Assembly (NCBI GenBank): GCA_945957365.1
Contig: CAMFKI010000015.1
Span: forward strand, 1-64,000
DNA: 64,000 bases
Reading direction: 5' to 3'
Source: an uncultured Alphaproteobacteria bacterium
Lineage (GTDB): Bacteria; Pseudomonadota; Alphaproteobacteria; Rhizobiales; Aestuariivirgaceae
Of the stretch, positions 24,454 through 32,750 are shown in pieces (the first letter of the stretch is position 1; every line of letters starts with the position of its first letter). Both the position numbers and the translations under genes were made by a program. The notes beneath the pieces are model-generated. The model saw nothing but the letters and a program-made list of their open reading frames with translations, was not told where the DNA came from and did not search any database.

Positions 24454-25215
24454 GTGAATGACGAACAGATAGATGAACTCGTCGGCATGGTCCAGCGCGC
24501 GCGGCGCGCGGTGGTGTTCACCGGCGCAGGGATCTCCACCGAATGCGGCATCCCCGACTTCCGCTCGCCCGGCGGCTTCTGGACCAGGTACAAGCCGATC
24601 GCCTACCAGGAGTTCCTCGCCTCTGAAGACACCCGCCTCGAAGCCTGGCGGCGCTTCCTGATGATCCGCGAAACCATCGGCACGGCCGAGCCGGGGCCCG
24701 GCCACCGGGCGGTGGCGGAGCTCGTCGACAGGGGGCACGTCGCCTGCGTCATCACCCAGAACATCGACGGGCTCCATCAGGCGGCCGGCATCCCGGCGGA
24801 GCGCATCATCGAGATCCACGGCAATGGCACCTATGCCAAGTGCCTCGGCTGCGGCCTTCGCCACGAGATCTCCTGGGTCGCGGACGAGATCGCCCGCACC
24901 GGCCGGCCCCCGGCCTGCACGTCGTGCGGTGGCATCGTGAAGTCCGCCACCATTTCCTTCGGCCAGGCCATGCCGGAACAGGAAATGGCCGATGCCCGCG
25001 CCGCAACGCTCGATGCCGACCTGTTCATCGCGGTGGGATCATCGCTGCAGGTCTTCCCAGCCGCGGGCTTGCCCGTGCTGGCGAGCCATAACCGCACGCC
25101 GCTCGTCATCCTCAACCGCGAGGAGACGGGCCTCGACGGTCTTGCGCGGCTCGTCCTCCACGCCGAATCGGGTCCGGTGCTGCAGGCCGTCGTCGCCCGG
25201 CTTGCGGGCGGATGA
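24454..25215 (+). CDS. cobB: NAD-dependent protein deacylase (sirtuin, Sir2/CobB family)
   Basis: 253 residues. Removes acyl groups from protein lysines using NAD. Motifs: [31 protein letters not shown], the catalytic His in [12 protein letters not shown], zinc cysteines CLGCG and CTSCG, and [13 protein letters not shown]. The start codon is GTG at 24454. The Tyr/Arg pair that marks desuccinylases is not evident at the usual place, so deacetylase activity is the more likely. Divergent from gloA. Confidence 0.9.
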   Translation: MNDEQIDELVGMVQRARRAVVFTGAGISTECGIPDFRSPGGFWTRYKPIAYQEFLASEDTRLEAWRRFLMIRETIGTAEPGPGHRAVAELVDRGHVACVITQNIDGLHQAAGIPAERIIEIHGNGTYAKCLGCGLRHEISWVADEIARTGRPPACTSCGGIVKSATISFGQAMPEQEMADARAATLDADLFIAVGSSLQVFPAAGLPVLASHNRTPLVILNREETGLDGLARLVLHAESGPVLQAVVARLAGG

Positions 25216-25527
25216 TTCGCGTCTGAAGCGGGCCTGGCTGCTGCAACGCGCCACGCGCAGCGCGTCACCGAAGGACGGAACGACACGTCGGGCATTGCGG
25301 AGCAGCACCGCTCCGGCGCCGCGCGCCTGCGAAAAGCACGTCTTTTCGCTCGTTTTCGACCGCACATGATGCGGCGGGGACACACTTGGATTTTTACTGA
25401 AACGCGACCTCCGGTTTTCCACACGGGCTCCAACCGGCGGGCTGTACAAACGCCACGGATTTGCGCAGATTGGGGCGGAATGGCGGCAGGGCTGAGTTTT
25501 GGCCGCACCGGGGACAGAGTTGGTGAC
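25216..25527. other. Intergenic region before the double cold-shock gene
   Basis: 312 bp without a gene I can support. A hairpin-capable GC stretch (CGCCACGCGCAGCGCGT near 25248) follows the sirtuin gene. An AT-richer patch around 25380-25425 (TTGGATTTTTACTGAAA) may hold the promoter and a long leader of the cold-shock gene. Confidence 0.4.
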
Positions 25528-26109
25528 ATGGCGGTGAGCGGCGAATTGAAGGGCGAAACGGTATCCACACAGACCGAGGCGCCCGACAGCAACATTCGCA
25601 TCGTGCAGGTGAGCGGCCTCGTGAAATGGTTTGACGTGGGCCGTGGCTATGGCTTCATCATTCCTGACAACGGCATGCAGGACGTGTTGCTGCACCTGAG
25701 CTGCCTGAAGCGCGATGGCTTCGAGGCGCCGCTCGAGGGCACGCGCATCGTGTGCGAGGCGGTGGCCCGCCAGAAGGGCTATCAGTGCCTGCGGGTGCTG
25801 GCCGTCGATCCCTCGACCGCCATCAACCCGGTGGAGCGCCGGCCGCGCACCCACACCACGGTCACGCCGTCGAGCGCCTGGATCCGCGCCAAGGTCAAAT
25901 GGTTCAACCGCGCCCGGGGCTTCGGCTTCGCCTCCGAGGGCGACGGCCAGCCGGACATCTTCATCCACATGGAAACCCTGCGCAAGACGGCCATCGCCGA
26001 CCTGCAGCCGGATACCTGGATCTACATCCGCTTCGGCGACGGCCCGAAGGGCAAGATGGCCGCGGAAGTGCGGCTGTCGCTCGAAGGCGGCCCGGCCCAC
26101 ACCCAGTAG
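25528..26109 (+). CDS. Protein with two cold-shock domains (CspD-like, alphaproteobacterial)
   Basis: 193 residues with two nucleic-acid-binding cold-shock folds. The first (about 26-95) has [17 protein letters not shown] and [13 protein letters not shown]; the second (about 118-185) has [18 protein letters not shown] and [11 protein letters not shown]. Both keep the aromatic RNP-like residues. This duplicated architecture is widespread in Alphaproteobacteria, where members act in stationary-phase and stress adaptation. The ATG at 25528 is taken because sequence upstream in the same frame looks non-coding. Confidence 0.85.
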   Translation: MAVSGELKGETVSTQTEAPDSNIRIVQVSGLVKWFDVGRGYGFIIPDNGMQDVLLHLSCLKRDGFEAPLEGTRIVCEAVARQKGYQCLRVLAVDPSTAINPVERRPRTHTTVTPSSAWIRAKVKWFNRARGFGFASEGDGQPDIFIHMETLRKTAIADLQPDTWIYIRFGDGPKGKMAAEVRLSLEGGPAHTQ

Positions 26110-26147
26110 ACAAAGTTCTGCAACAATTCCGAGGGAAGGACTGGGCC

Positions 26148-26636
26148 ATGCAACGCTATGTCCTGACACTGATCCTCCTCACCCTTCTGGCTTTCCTGCC
26201 TTCCGGCCTCCGCGCCGAGGAGGCAATGACCAAGATCGAGCCGCTGACCATCGCGACGGGCGGCGATGCGACCATGTTCACGGTGGAAATCGCCGATACC
26301 GAGGCGACCCGCGAGCGCGGCCTGATGTTCCGCCAGCGCCTGCCGGAAAACCACGGCATGCTGTTCGATTTCGGCCAGCCGCAGCCGGTCTCCATGTGGA
26401 TGAAGAACACCTACATCCCGCTCGACATGCTGTTCATCCGCTCCGACGGCACCATTGCCTATATTGCGGAAAACACCGTTCCCAAGTCGCTCGACACCAT
26501 CGGCATCACCGAACCGGTCCGCGCGGTGCTGGAACTGCCGGGCGGAACCGCCAAGCAAAAGGACATCCGGGCGGGCGATATCGTTTACCACCGGCTCTTC
26601 AACAATGCCGAGGAACAGGGCGCGCCATCGCCCTGA
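26148..26636 (+). CDS. DUF192 exported protein
   Basis: 162 residues, signal peptide (YVLTLILLTLLAFLPSGLRA). The DUF192 body is plain: EIADTEATRERGLMFRQRL, GMLFDFGQPQPVSMWMKNTY and IPLDMLFIRSDGTIAYI. The family is found in many bacteria, usually as small secreted or lipoprotein-type proteins of unknown role. It lies 38 bp after the cold-shock gene and 57 bp before tRNA-Pro. Confidence 0.88.
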   Translation: MQRYVLTLILLTLLAFLPSGLRAEEAMTKIEPLTIATGGDATMFTVEIADTEATRERGLMFRQRLPENHGMLFDFGQPQPVSMWMKNTYIPLDMLFIRSDGTIAYIAENTVPKSLDTIGITEPVRAVLELPGGTAKQKDIRAGDIVYHRLFNNAEEQGAPSP

Positions 26637-26693
26637 GCCTTGCCCAGGCAAGGCTTTGTCGGTAATGAGCAGCCACGGGCGGAGGCCCGAAAT

Positions 26694-26770
26694 CGGGGTG
26701 TAGCGCAGTCTGGTAGCGCACCTGCCTTGGGCGCAGGGGGTCGTGAGTTCGAATCTCGCCACCCCGACCA
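26694..26770 (+). tRNA. tRNA-Pro (anticodon UGG)
   Basis: Cloverleaf: acceptor CGGGGTG / CACCCCG, D arm GCGC...GCGC, anticodon stem CCTGC / GCAGG around CTTGGGC with anticodon TGG, T arm GCGAG-type pairing around TTCGAAT, discriminator A and an encoded CCA. Confidence 0.95.
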
Positions 26771-26807
26771 CCGGCCTCCCGCCAGTCGATGAGAAAGAAG
26801 AGAGCCC

Positions 26808-27116
26808 ATGCCTGTCCGCATCTACAAGCCCGCCCGCAACGCCATGCAGTCCGGCAAGGCGAAGTACGACAACTGGGTGCTGGAGTTCGAGGCATCCGCG
26901 CCGCGCACCGTCGACCCTCTCATGGGCTGGACCTCCTCGGCCGACACCCGCCAGCAGGTCAGACTGACCTTCGACACCAAGGAGGAGGCCGTCGCCTATT
27001 GCGAGCGCGAAGGCCTGGCCTATCACGTGCTGCCGGTGAACCCGGTCGCCAAGGCGATCAAGAAATCCTACTCCGACAATTTCAAGTTCGGCCGGTCCGT
27101 CAACTGGACGCACTGA
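26808..27116 (+). CDS. NADH dehydrogenase (complex I) accessory subunit, NDUFS4 family
   Basis: 102 residues, homologous to the mitochondrial 18-kDa subunit of complex I. Visible: VRIYKPARNAMQSGKAKYDN, WVLEFE, DPLMGWTSSADTRQQVRLTF, EEAVAYCEREGL and the terminal YSDNFKFGRSVNWTH. In bacteria this subunit is restricted to Alphaproteobacteria, in line with the origin of mitochondria, which helps place the organism. It lies between two tRNA genes, apart from any nuo operon. Confidence 0.93.
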   Translation: MPVRIYKPARNAMQSGKAKYDNWVLEFEASAPRTVDPLMGWTSSADTRQQVRLTFDTKEEAVAYCEREGLAYHVLPVNPVAKAIKKSYSDNFKFGRSVNWTH

Positions 27117-27124
27117 GGCGGCAG

Positions 27125-27202
27125 GACTCCGTAGCTCAGCTGGACTAGAGCAAGCGCCTTCTAAGCGCTAGGTCGTTGGTTCGAATCCAACCGGGGTCGC
27201 CA
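27125..27202 (+). tRNA. tRNA-Arg (anticodon UCU), used as an integration site
   Basis: Acceptor GACTCCG / CGGGGTC (one G-T pair), anticodon stem AGCGC / GCGCT around CTTCTAA with anticodon TCT, T arm GTTGG / CCAAC with TTCGAAT, discriminator G and encoded CCA. Its last 12 bases are repeated at 28674-28685. Confidence 0.93.
27191..27202 (+). repeat. attL-like repeat within the tRNA-Arg 3' end
   Basis: CCGGGGTCGCCA, including the CCA end of tRNA-Arg. Identical to bases 28674-28685. Confidence 0.65.
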
Positions 27203-27307
27203 ATCTTATCAATGACTTAGAACCACTATAAGCGATCCATATGGGCCGAAGTGGTCCCAAAGCACTTCTGGGTACCCGGAAACCATTGGCGATCGATGAG
27301 TGCGACA

Positions 27308-27374
27308 TGTCGATTTTTCTCGCCAAAATCGACACAACTCGGCTATGTGTCGATTTTTATAAGTCTCATCGACA
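27308..27374. promoter_or_regulatory. Inverted-repeat operator array upstream of fic
   Basis: TGTCGATTTT occurs at 27308-27317 and 27348-27357, and its inverse AAAATCGACA at 27325-27334; a shorter inverse ATCGACA sits at 27368-27374. The alternating orientation makes two palindromes within 67 bp, ending about 55 bp before the fic start. The Fic protein ends in a winged-helix-like domain, so autoregulation is a reasonable inference. Confidence 0.6.
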
Positions 27375-27428
27375 TCCTCACGCGGCACTCCCATTGCGCC
27401 TGCCGCGACCGTCATCGCTGGAATAGCC

Positions 27429-28592
27429 ATGCCCGCGTGGAACCCTGCCGAACCCTACAATCTGTTGCCGCCCTTGCCGCCTGGTGTCGAGGTCGAAACT
27501 CACGGCGTTCTGAAGCTGTGCATTGACGCTCGCGCGGCGCTGGGTGAGTTAAAGCAGGCGGCGCACCGCATTCAGAACCAGGGCATGTTGATCAACCTTC
27601 TGCCGATCCTTGAGGCGAAGGCGAGCTCGGCGATTGAGAACATCGTCACCACCACGGATGCCCTGTTCGCAGCCGCCGGCAGCGGCGGCGAGGACCATGC
27701 CGATCCCGCGACGAAAGAAGCCCTGCGCTACAGCCGTGCCCTCCGGCAGGGCTATTTGTCGCTACGTGATCACCCGCTGAGCACGCGCACCGCAGAGCAA
27801 ATCTGTTCGACGATCAAGGGTGTCGAGATGCGAGTCAGGACGGTGCCCGGCACTCAGCTCGTCAACAGCGCGACAAACGCCATCGTCTACACGCCGCCGA
27901 TCGGTGAAAGCCTGTTGCGCGACATGCTCAGCAACTGGGAGCAGTTCGTTCATGCAAACGACGGGCTCGATCCTCTCGTTCGACTCGCCGTTTCGCATTA
28001 CCAATTCGAGGCGATCCATCCATTCACCGACGGAAACGGCCGAACGGGGCGCGTTCTCAACAGTCTGCTTCTGATCAAGGACGGGCTGCTTGGGTTGCCG
28101 ATCCTTTATCTGAGCCGCTTCATCATCGCGAACCGGGCCGAATACTACGACCTTTTGCAGAAGGTAACGGGCGATCAGAACTGGGAAGCGTGGATCAAGT
28201 TCATCGTGCGCGGCATCGCAGAAACCGCCAGATGGACGACGAGCAAGATCGATGCGATCCAGGAGCTCTCCGTCCACACGAAGCATGTGATCAGCATCAA
28301 AGCCCCGAACGCCGATCGAAGCGAGCTGGTCGACCTGATCTTCCGCAAGCCGTATTGCCGGATTGCCGATGTTGTCGAAAACGGCATTGCCCGGCGGCAG
28401 ACGGCCTCAATCTACCTGCGCAGCCTCGTAGATGCCGGCATCCTTATGGAGTTGGATATGGGACGGGAGAAGCAATTCGCTCATCCCAAGCTGATCGACC
28501 TGATCGGCTCCGAAAGCAACACGTTCGCGCCCTACGAACTGCCGGCGACTGCGCTCGAACAAGCAATGGCAGGGACACCGACGCAAGTCTGA
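27429..28592 (+). CDS. Fic-family adenylyltransferase (AMPylator)
   Basis: 387 residues. Fic enzymes transfer AMP (or another nucleotide part) to target proteins. The active-site motif HPFTDGNGRTGR (from His197) matches HxFxDGNGRxxR exactly. An N-terminal inhibitory-helix motif SSAIEN (66-71) matches S/TxxxE-G/N, so this is a self-inhibited class II Fic with a Fic_N domain. The C-terminal ~110 residues (FRKPYCRIADVVENGIARR then QTASIYLRSLVDAGIL) look like a winged helix. It starts just after the operator array and lies alone inside the tRNA-borne island. Target unknown. Confidence 0.92.
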   Translation: MPAWNPAEPYNLLPPLPPGVEVETHGVLKLCIDARAALGELKQAAHRIQNQGMLINLLPILEAKASSAIENIVTTTDALFAAAGSGGEDHADPATKEALRYSRALRQGYLSLRDHPLSTRTAEQICSTIKGVEMRVRTVPGTQLVNSATNAIVYTPPIGESLLRDMLSNWEQFVHANDGLDPLVRLAVSHYQFEAIHPFTDGNGRTGRVLNSLLLIKDGLLGLPILYLSRFIIANRAEYYDLLQKVTGDQNWEAWIKFIVRGIAETARWTTSKIDAIQELSVHTKHVISIKAPNADRSELVDLIFRKPYCRIADVVENGIARRQTASIYLRSLVDAGILMELDMGREKQFAHPKLIDLIGSESNTFAPYELPATALEQAMAGTPTQV

Positions 28593-28673
28593 TCCATGAA
28601 CATCGTGCAACGGACAAAACGCGTCGACGACGATGATTGGCATTGTCATCGATTTCCCGACTTCGACGATCAC

Positions 28674-28685
28674 CCGGGGTCGCCA
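28674..28685 (+). repeat. attR-like copy of the tRNA-Arg 3' end
   Basis: CCGGGGTCGCCA, identical to the tRNA-Arg terminus at 27191-27202, placed 12 bp before the next gene start (28698) and 81 bp after the fic stop. Marks the right edge of the inserted segment. Confidence 0.65.
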
Positions 28686-28697
28686 CCTGCGAGGGCC

Positions 28698-29678
28698 ATG
28701 ATGATGCTGCGCGCAACGGCTGTTCTCGCCTGCCTCGCCGTTTCGGCCGCGCCGGCTGCCGCGGCGATCCGCCATGTCGTCGTCATCGCCATGGAGAATT
28801 CCGACGCCGCCAGGACCGGCAATGCCGGCCACGGCTACATCTACGGCAACATGGCGGATGCGCCGTGGCTCAATGGCTCCTTCAGCGCCAGTTCGGCGCG
28901 CGCCGTCAATTTCGCCGACGCGCTCTCCGCCTTCGACAGCGAACCGCACTATGTGTTGATGGAAGCCGGCACCAACAGCTTCGCCGACACCGAATTCCGC
29001 TGTGACAATGATCCCCTCAAGAGCTGCAGCTACATCTTCCCCAAGCCCAACTGGACCACGAGCAGCGCGCACCTGACGGCCCAGATCGAGGCGGCGGCGC
29101 GGCCCGGACTCACCTGGATGACCTACCAGGAGGACATCGATCCGCGCACCACCGGCGCCTGTCCCATCCACAGTGCCGGCCACTATGCCGCCAAGCACAA
29201 TCCCTTCGTCTTCTTCGGCGACGCGGCGGGCGCACCGCCCGCCGCCGACAATGCCCACTGCATTGCCCACACCCGCGATCTCGGCCGCTTCGCCGCCGAC
29301 CTGCGCGCCGGCGATCTCGCCAGCTATGTCTTCGTCTCGCCAAACCTGTGCAACGACATGCACGGCGCCCCGGGCTGCCCCGGCAACAGCGTGAAGGCCG
29401 GCGATGATTTCCTGAAGCGCTTCCTGCCGCCGCTTGTCGACTGGGCGACGACGCACGATGCCGTCGTCTTCGTCACCTGGGACGAGGGCCACAAGGGCCT
29501 GCGCATCCCGTTCTATGCTGCGGGGGCTGGGGTGAAGGCGAATTACGAAGGTCACGCGGCCTATTCGCACCGCTCGCTGGTGAAAACCATCGAGCGCATC
29601 TTCGGCCTTCCGGCGCTCGCCACGGTGAACTCCGCCACCGATCTCGCCGACCTGTTCGTGCCGGGCGCGCTGCCCTAG
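28698..29678 (+). CDS. Exported phosphoesterase (acid phosphatase AcpA / phospholipase C-like superfamily)
   Basis: 326 residues with signal peptide (MMMLRATAVLACLAVSAAPAA). The PF04185 phosphoesterase layout is visible: RHVVVIAMENSDAARTG near the start (metal-binding Glu-Asn), a central cysteine-containing part (FRCDNDPLKSC, TTGACPIHSAGHY), YVFVSPNLCNDMHG and VFVTWDEGHKGLRIPFY for the second metal site. It would cleave phosphate esters in the periplasm. The ATG at 28698 has GAGGG upstream; the att-like repeat lies in its leader, so the island insertion replaced or moved its promoter. Confidence 0.82.
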   Translation: MMMLRATAVLACLAVSAAPAAAAIRHVVVIAMENSDAARTGNAGHGYIYGNMADAPWLNGSFSASSARAVNFADALSAFDSEPHYVLMEAGTNSFADTEFRCDNDPLKSCSYIFPKPNWTTSSAHLTAQIEAAARPGLTWMTYQEDIDPRTTGACPIHSAGHYAAKHNPFVFFGDAAGAPPAADNAHCIAHTRDLGRFAADLRAGDLASYVFVSPNLCNDMHGAPGCPGNSVKAGDDFLKRFLPPLVDWATTHDAVVFVTWDEGHKGLRIPFYAAGAGVKANYEGHAAYSHRSLVKTIERIFGLPALATVNSATDLADLFVPGALP

Positions 29679-29685
29679 CGCCGGC

Positions 29686-29913
29686 TCAGCGCTGCTTGGG
29701 CGGCTTCACGGCCTCGGTTACGCCGAATTCACCCGTCTGCTTGCCGTCGGGGGCGACGTCGAAACCCTCCGCGGCAAGGCCGCGGCGCAGCAACTCGCGC
29801 ACGGCGGAGGCGCGGCTCGGCATGCGACGGCTGAAGCGCCATTCCTCAATGGCCTTCAACTCTTCCGGCTGCAGCATGATCTGCAGCCTGACGTCGCGTT
29901 CCTCCCGGTCCAT
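29686..29913 (-). CDS. Ribbon-helix-helix-like small regulator
   Basis: 75 residues. RDVRLQIMLQPEELKAIEEW then FSRRMPSRASAVRELLRRGL fits a ribbon-helix-helix DNA-binding fold (short beta strand, two helices with SRASAVRELLRRGL as the second). The tail is disordered. The ATG at 29913 follows the DNA-binding logic. It diverges from the gene at 30123 across about 210 bp that contain a 13-bp direct repeat, a possible target. Confidence 0.7.
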   Translation of the reverse strand: MDREERDVRLQIMLQPEELKAIEEWRFSRRMPSRASAVRELLRRGLAAEGFDVAPDGKQTGEFGVTEAVKPPKQR

Positions 29914-30018
29914 GCTGGCTCCCTGGCAGCGGCTTGCAAGCATCAGTTACTCATATTTAGCCGATGCAGCCAGCGTATCAAGAGGCAGCAGGTGGGTTGC
30001 TTGCACGAGTGTGAGTGC

Positions 30019-30067
30019 TTGTGCCGTTGGCCGTGCTTGAGTCAGTGCCACAGGTTGTGCCGTTGGC
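30019..30067. repeat. 13-bp direct repeat in a divergent promoter region
   Basis: TTGTGCCGTTGGC occurs at 30019-30031 and 30055-30067, 36 bp apart. It lies between the RHH gene and the divergent small gene, so it is a candidate protein-binding pair. Chance is possible but unlikely for 13 bp. Confidence 0.5.
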
Positions 30068-30122
30068 GGATTGTGTTTCCGTCGCCGCGGGTAGAGGGTC
30101 GGGTATCACAGGAGATCACCCC

Positions 30123-30395
30123 ATGCGCACCCTCAAGCAACTCCCCGTCCCGATGCTGGGCGACATCGACAAGTTCCTCTCTTTCAACAAGCAGCAGTGC
30201 ATTCACGTCTATGCCGAGGCGGAGAAGATCCGCCAGCGCTGGGAAGAGCAGAACATCGCCCTCGAGGATATCGTCAGCGTGCTGGTCGACCGCTGCGGCT
30301 ATCACCAGGTGGCGATGTCCTTCGACCGCCGCGACGAGGCCAAGCTGCTGGTCGAGAGGGACGGCAGCGAACAGCCCTCGAGCCGTTTCGCGTGA
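30123..30395 (+). CDS. Small protein of unknown function (90 aa)
   Basis: Soluble, mostly helical: LGDIDKFLSFNKQQCIHVYA, then EKIRQRWEEQNIALEDIVSV and CGYHQVAMSFDRRDEAKLL. No membrane segment or recognised motif. GGAGA precedes the ATG. Followed at once by a strong hairpin. Confidence 0.6.
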   Translation: MRTLKQLPVPMLGDIDKFLSFNKQQCIHVYAEAEKIRQRWEEQNIALEDIVSVLVDRCGYHQVAMSFDRRDEAKLLVERDGSEQPSSRFA

Positions 30396-30414
30396 GCGTC
30401 ATGAAAGATGCGAT

Positions 30415-30438
30415 GGCCGCCGGGCAGTGCCGGCGGCC
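30415..30438. terminator. GC-rich hairpin between converging genes
   Basis: A perfect 9-bp stem GGCCGCCGG / CCGGCGGCC with a 6-base loop, between the stops at 30395 and 30455. No U-run, so termination would be weak or depend on other factors. Confidence 0.6.
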
Positions 30439-30454
30439 CGCATTGTACCTGGGC

Positions 30455-31885
30455 TCAGTTGGCCAGGAGCCGCATCAGGGCGATGTTGCTGTTGCCGTTC
30501 ACATCGGTGGTTGCGCCACCCACCAGGATCAGCTTGTCGCCCTGCATGGTGATGCCGTTGGCCAGTGCATTGCCCTCGCCGATGGCCACGCTCTCGGTGC
30601 CCTTCGGCGTATCGGCCTGGGCCGCCCCGAAGCTCTCGTCCAGCTTGCCGGCATCGGTGAAGCGCAGGATGGAAACGCGGGTGCGCCCGCCCTGCTGGTG
30701 ATAGCCCGCCACGATGATGTGGCCCTGGCTGTCCAGCACCACGTCGGTGGCATTGTCGTTGCCGCTGCCCAGCGAGGTGCGTGACACGCCCTTGGGCAGT
30801 CCGTCCTCGGCCACGGCGAATTCCTGGTCCGCATCGCCGTTGGGCTTCAGCCGCGCCACCACGACGTCGGTGGTGCCGTCCTTGGCGACCGAGTCCCCCA
30901 CCACCACGATGCGGCCCTTGGGATCGATCGCGACGCCGCGCGCCACGTCGTTGCCGCCGTCGAGCGCCAGGCTGACGACGCCGTTCGGTGTTCCGTCATC
31001 GGCGGTACCGAAGCTCTGGTCGAGAGCGCCGTCGGTGTCGAGGCGGATGACCGTGATCGCGGCATGGCCCGCGGGACCATGGCTGCCCGCCAGCACGATC
31101 TTGCCATCGGCGGCGAGCGCCATGTCGTTCACCACGTCATCGCCGGTGCCCAGCGACACGGCGTTGAAGCCACCGGGCGTTCCGTCCTCGCTGCCGGGCG
31201 CGAAGCTTCGGTCAGGCGTGCCGTCGGGGTTGAGGCGCGCCACCACCATGTCGATGCTTCCGTCCTTGTCCACCGTGTTGCCGGCCAGAACGATCTTGCC
31301 GTCCGCCGTGATGGCGAGGCTGCGCACGTCCTCATTGCCCTTGCCCAGCGAAATGTCGACGATGCCGTCGGGCGTGCCGTCGGCACCCCCCTTGCCGAAG
31401 CTTCCGTCCAGCGAACCATCGGGGCTCACCCGCAGCACCAGCATGTCGGTCTTCTTGCCCGCCAGGTGATAGCCGCCAACCACGATGTGCCCGTCGGGCT
31501 GCAGCGCGACGGTGGTCGCCACATCCTCCGCACCGATCGCGATGGTGACGATGCCGCGCGGAACACCGCCTGCACCGGTGCCGAAGCTCTGGTCGAGCGT
31601 CCCGTCGTTGTTGTAGCGGGCGATGAAGATCTGGGTGGTCTTGCCGTCGGAATGGTTGCCCACCGCCACCACCTTGCCATCGGGCTGCGACACGAGGTCG
31701 TTGGCCACGTCGTCGCCCTTGCCGAGCGAGGTGCCGACGACCCCGGCCGGGGTGCCGTCCTCGGTGCCGGCGCCGAAGCTCGGATCGAGGGCTCCGGCCT
31801 GTCCTGCCCAGCCGGGTGCCGAAAGGCTCGTCGTCATCAGCAGCAGTGCCAGGCCCAGTCCGGTGAGGTGTGTCGCGCGCGTCAT
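30455..31885 (-). CDS. Delta-60 repeat exported protein
   Basis: 476 residues: signal peptide (LTGLGLALLLMTTSLSAPGWA) and then about seven copies of a ~60-residue repeat of the delta-60 type (PF17164). Each reads like DGKIVLAG...VVARLNPDGTPDRSF, followed by DDGTPxGVVxxSLGxGND. Such repeats build a beta-propeller-like or toroid fold and occur in secreted proteins of unknown role. Copies stay in register, so no frame damage. The start ATG at 31885 matches the signal peptide. Confidence 0.85.
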   Translation of the reverse strand: MTRATHLTGLGLALLLMTTSLSAPGWAGQAGALDPSFGAGTEDGTPAGVVGTSLGKGDDVANDLVSQPDGKVVAVGNHSDGKTTQIFIARYNNDGTLDQSFGTGAGGVPRGIVTIAIGAEDVATTVALQPDGHIVVGGYHLAGKKTDMLVLRVSPDGSLDGSFGKGGADGTPDGIVDISLGKGNEDVRSLAITADGKIVLAGNTVDKDGSIDMVVARLNPDGTPDRSFAPGSEDGTPGGFNAVSLGTGDDVVNDMALAADGKIVLAGSHGPAGHAAITVIRLDTDGALDQSFGTADDGTPNGVVSLALDGGNDVARGVAIDPKGRIVVVGDSVAKDGTTDVVVARLKPNGDADQEFAVAEDGLPKGVSRTSLGSGNDNATDVVLDSQGHIIVAGYHQQGGRTRVSILRFTDAGKLDESFGAAQADTPKGTESVAIGEGNALANGITMQGDKLILVGGATTDVNGNSNIALMRLLAN

Positions 31886-32140
31886 GTCCGTAGAATCCCC
31901 AATTGGCGGTGTTTTTCGATGGCCGGGCTCCTTAGCACACCATCGGGCCCTGCCAATCCCTTTCACGCAGGACGTGCATCGCCATCGCTCCCGCGACTGT
32001 CGACTTGTGTACATAAAGGCCCGCGACTCTCGGGGGTTGAGGGAACCTGCCATTTCGCGCTAGTTTCCCGCCGGGCGCCAGCGGAGACGGCGGCTGCGCC
32101 CCCGGGGGCGGCTGTCAGTCTGTGTGTGAGGAATGTCCCC

Positions 32141-32632
32141 ATGAATCTTGTCGAAGTCGTCATTCTCGTCGGTTCGCAGTGTCTCAGCCCAATCGAGTCA
32201 GGGCCTGGGCTGACCGAAGTGGGCAAGGTGCCCTGCGCCGTCGTGGTCCGCGCCGATCCGCAGACCTCCGACGTTGAAATCGTGCCAGCGTCGGCCGCTA
32301 CCGATCCCGCCGTCATCGCCATGCTGGTGAAGCCGCGCAATGTCATCGTCGCCGGCAACACCATCAGACAGCAGCCCGCCGCCGCCAATGACATTACCGG
32401 CAGCATCACTCGTGCACTGCCGCCGCGCATCGTCGCCACCTCCGACGCGCCGGAGCCCGAGCCGTCGGTGACGACCCCGCTGGTGAAGCCGAAGCCGCAA
32501 TCCGACCGCGCCGCCATCCCGCGCAAGCGCGTGGTGGTCAGCCAGCGCGGCGATGCCTGCGGCAGCTACAAGGCCGTCTGGTACACCAGCAAGGCGGGGC
32601 ATAAGCGCTATCGCTGCGTCCGCGTCGGCTGA
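32141..32632 (+). CDS. Protein of unknown function (163 aa)
   Basis: Starts MNLVEVVILVGSQCLSPIES. The middle is Pro/Ala-rich and probably unstructured; the end has a basic compact part VVVSQRGDACGSYKAVWYTS then GHKRYRCVRVG with two cysteines. No signal peptide is obvious and I recognise no family. The ATG follows TGTGAGGAATG. Preceded by 255 bp without a gene. Confidence 0.55.
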   Translation: MNLVEVVILVGSQCLSPIESGPGLTEVGKVPCAVVVRADPQTSDVEIVPASAATDPAVIAMLVKPRNVIVAGNTIRQQPAAANDITGSITRALPPRIVATSDAPEPEPSVTTPLVKPKPQSDRAAIPRKRVVVSQRGDACGSYKAVWYTSKAGHKRYRCVRVG

Positions 32633-32750
32633 GGCGCGAGGAAACTTTCTTTCATTCCTGATGCGTGGGGCCTGCATGCAAGAACCGCCTTTGTCAGCCA
32701 CCGGGCGCGGGCATAGCTTGACGATGTGAGTGCCGCCCGGGGAGTAGTCC

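Larger units (their letters stand above)
27191..28685. mobile_element. Small tRNA-borne island carrying a fic gene
   Basis: A 1.5-kb segment begins at the 3' end of tRNA-Arg and ends with a 12-base copy of that 3' end (CCGGGGTCGCCA). Inside are an AT-rich regulatory region and one Fic gene whose base composition is visibly less GC-rich than its neighbours. No integrase or transposase is present, so it is either a remnant or depends on an enzyme elsewhere. Insertion at a tRNA 3' end with repeat duplication is the usual mark of tyrosine-integrase islands. Confidence 0.6.
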
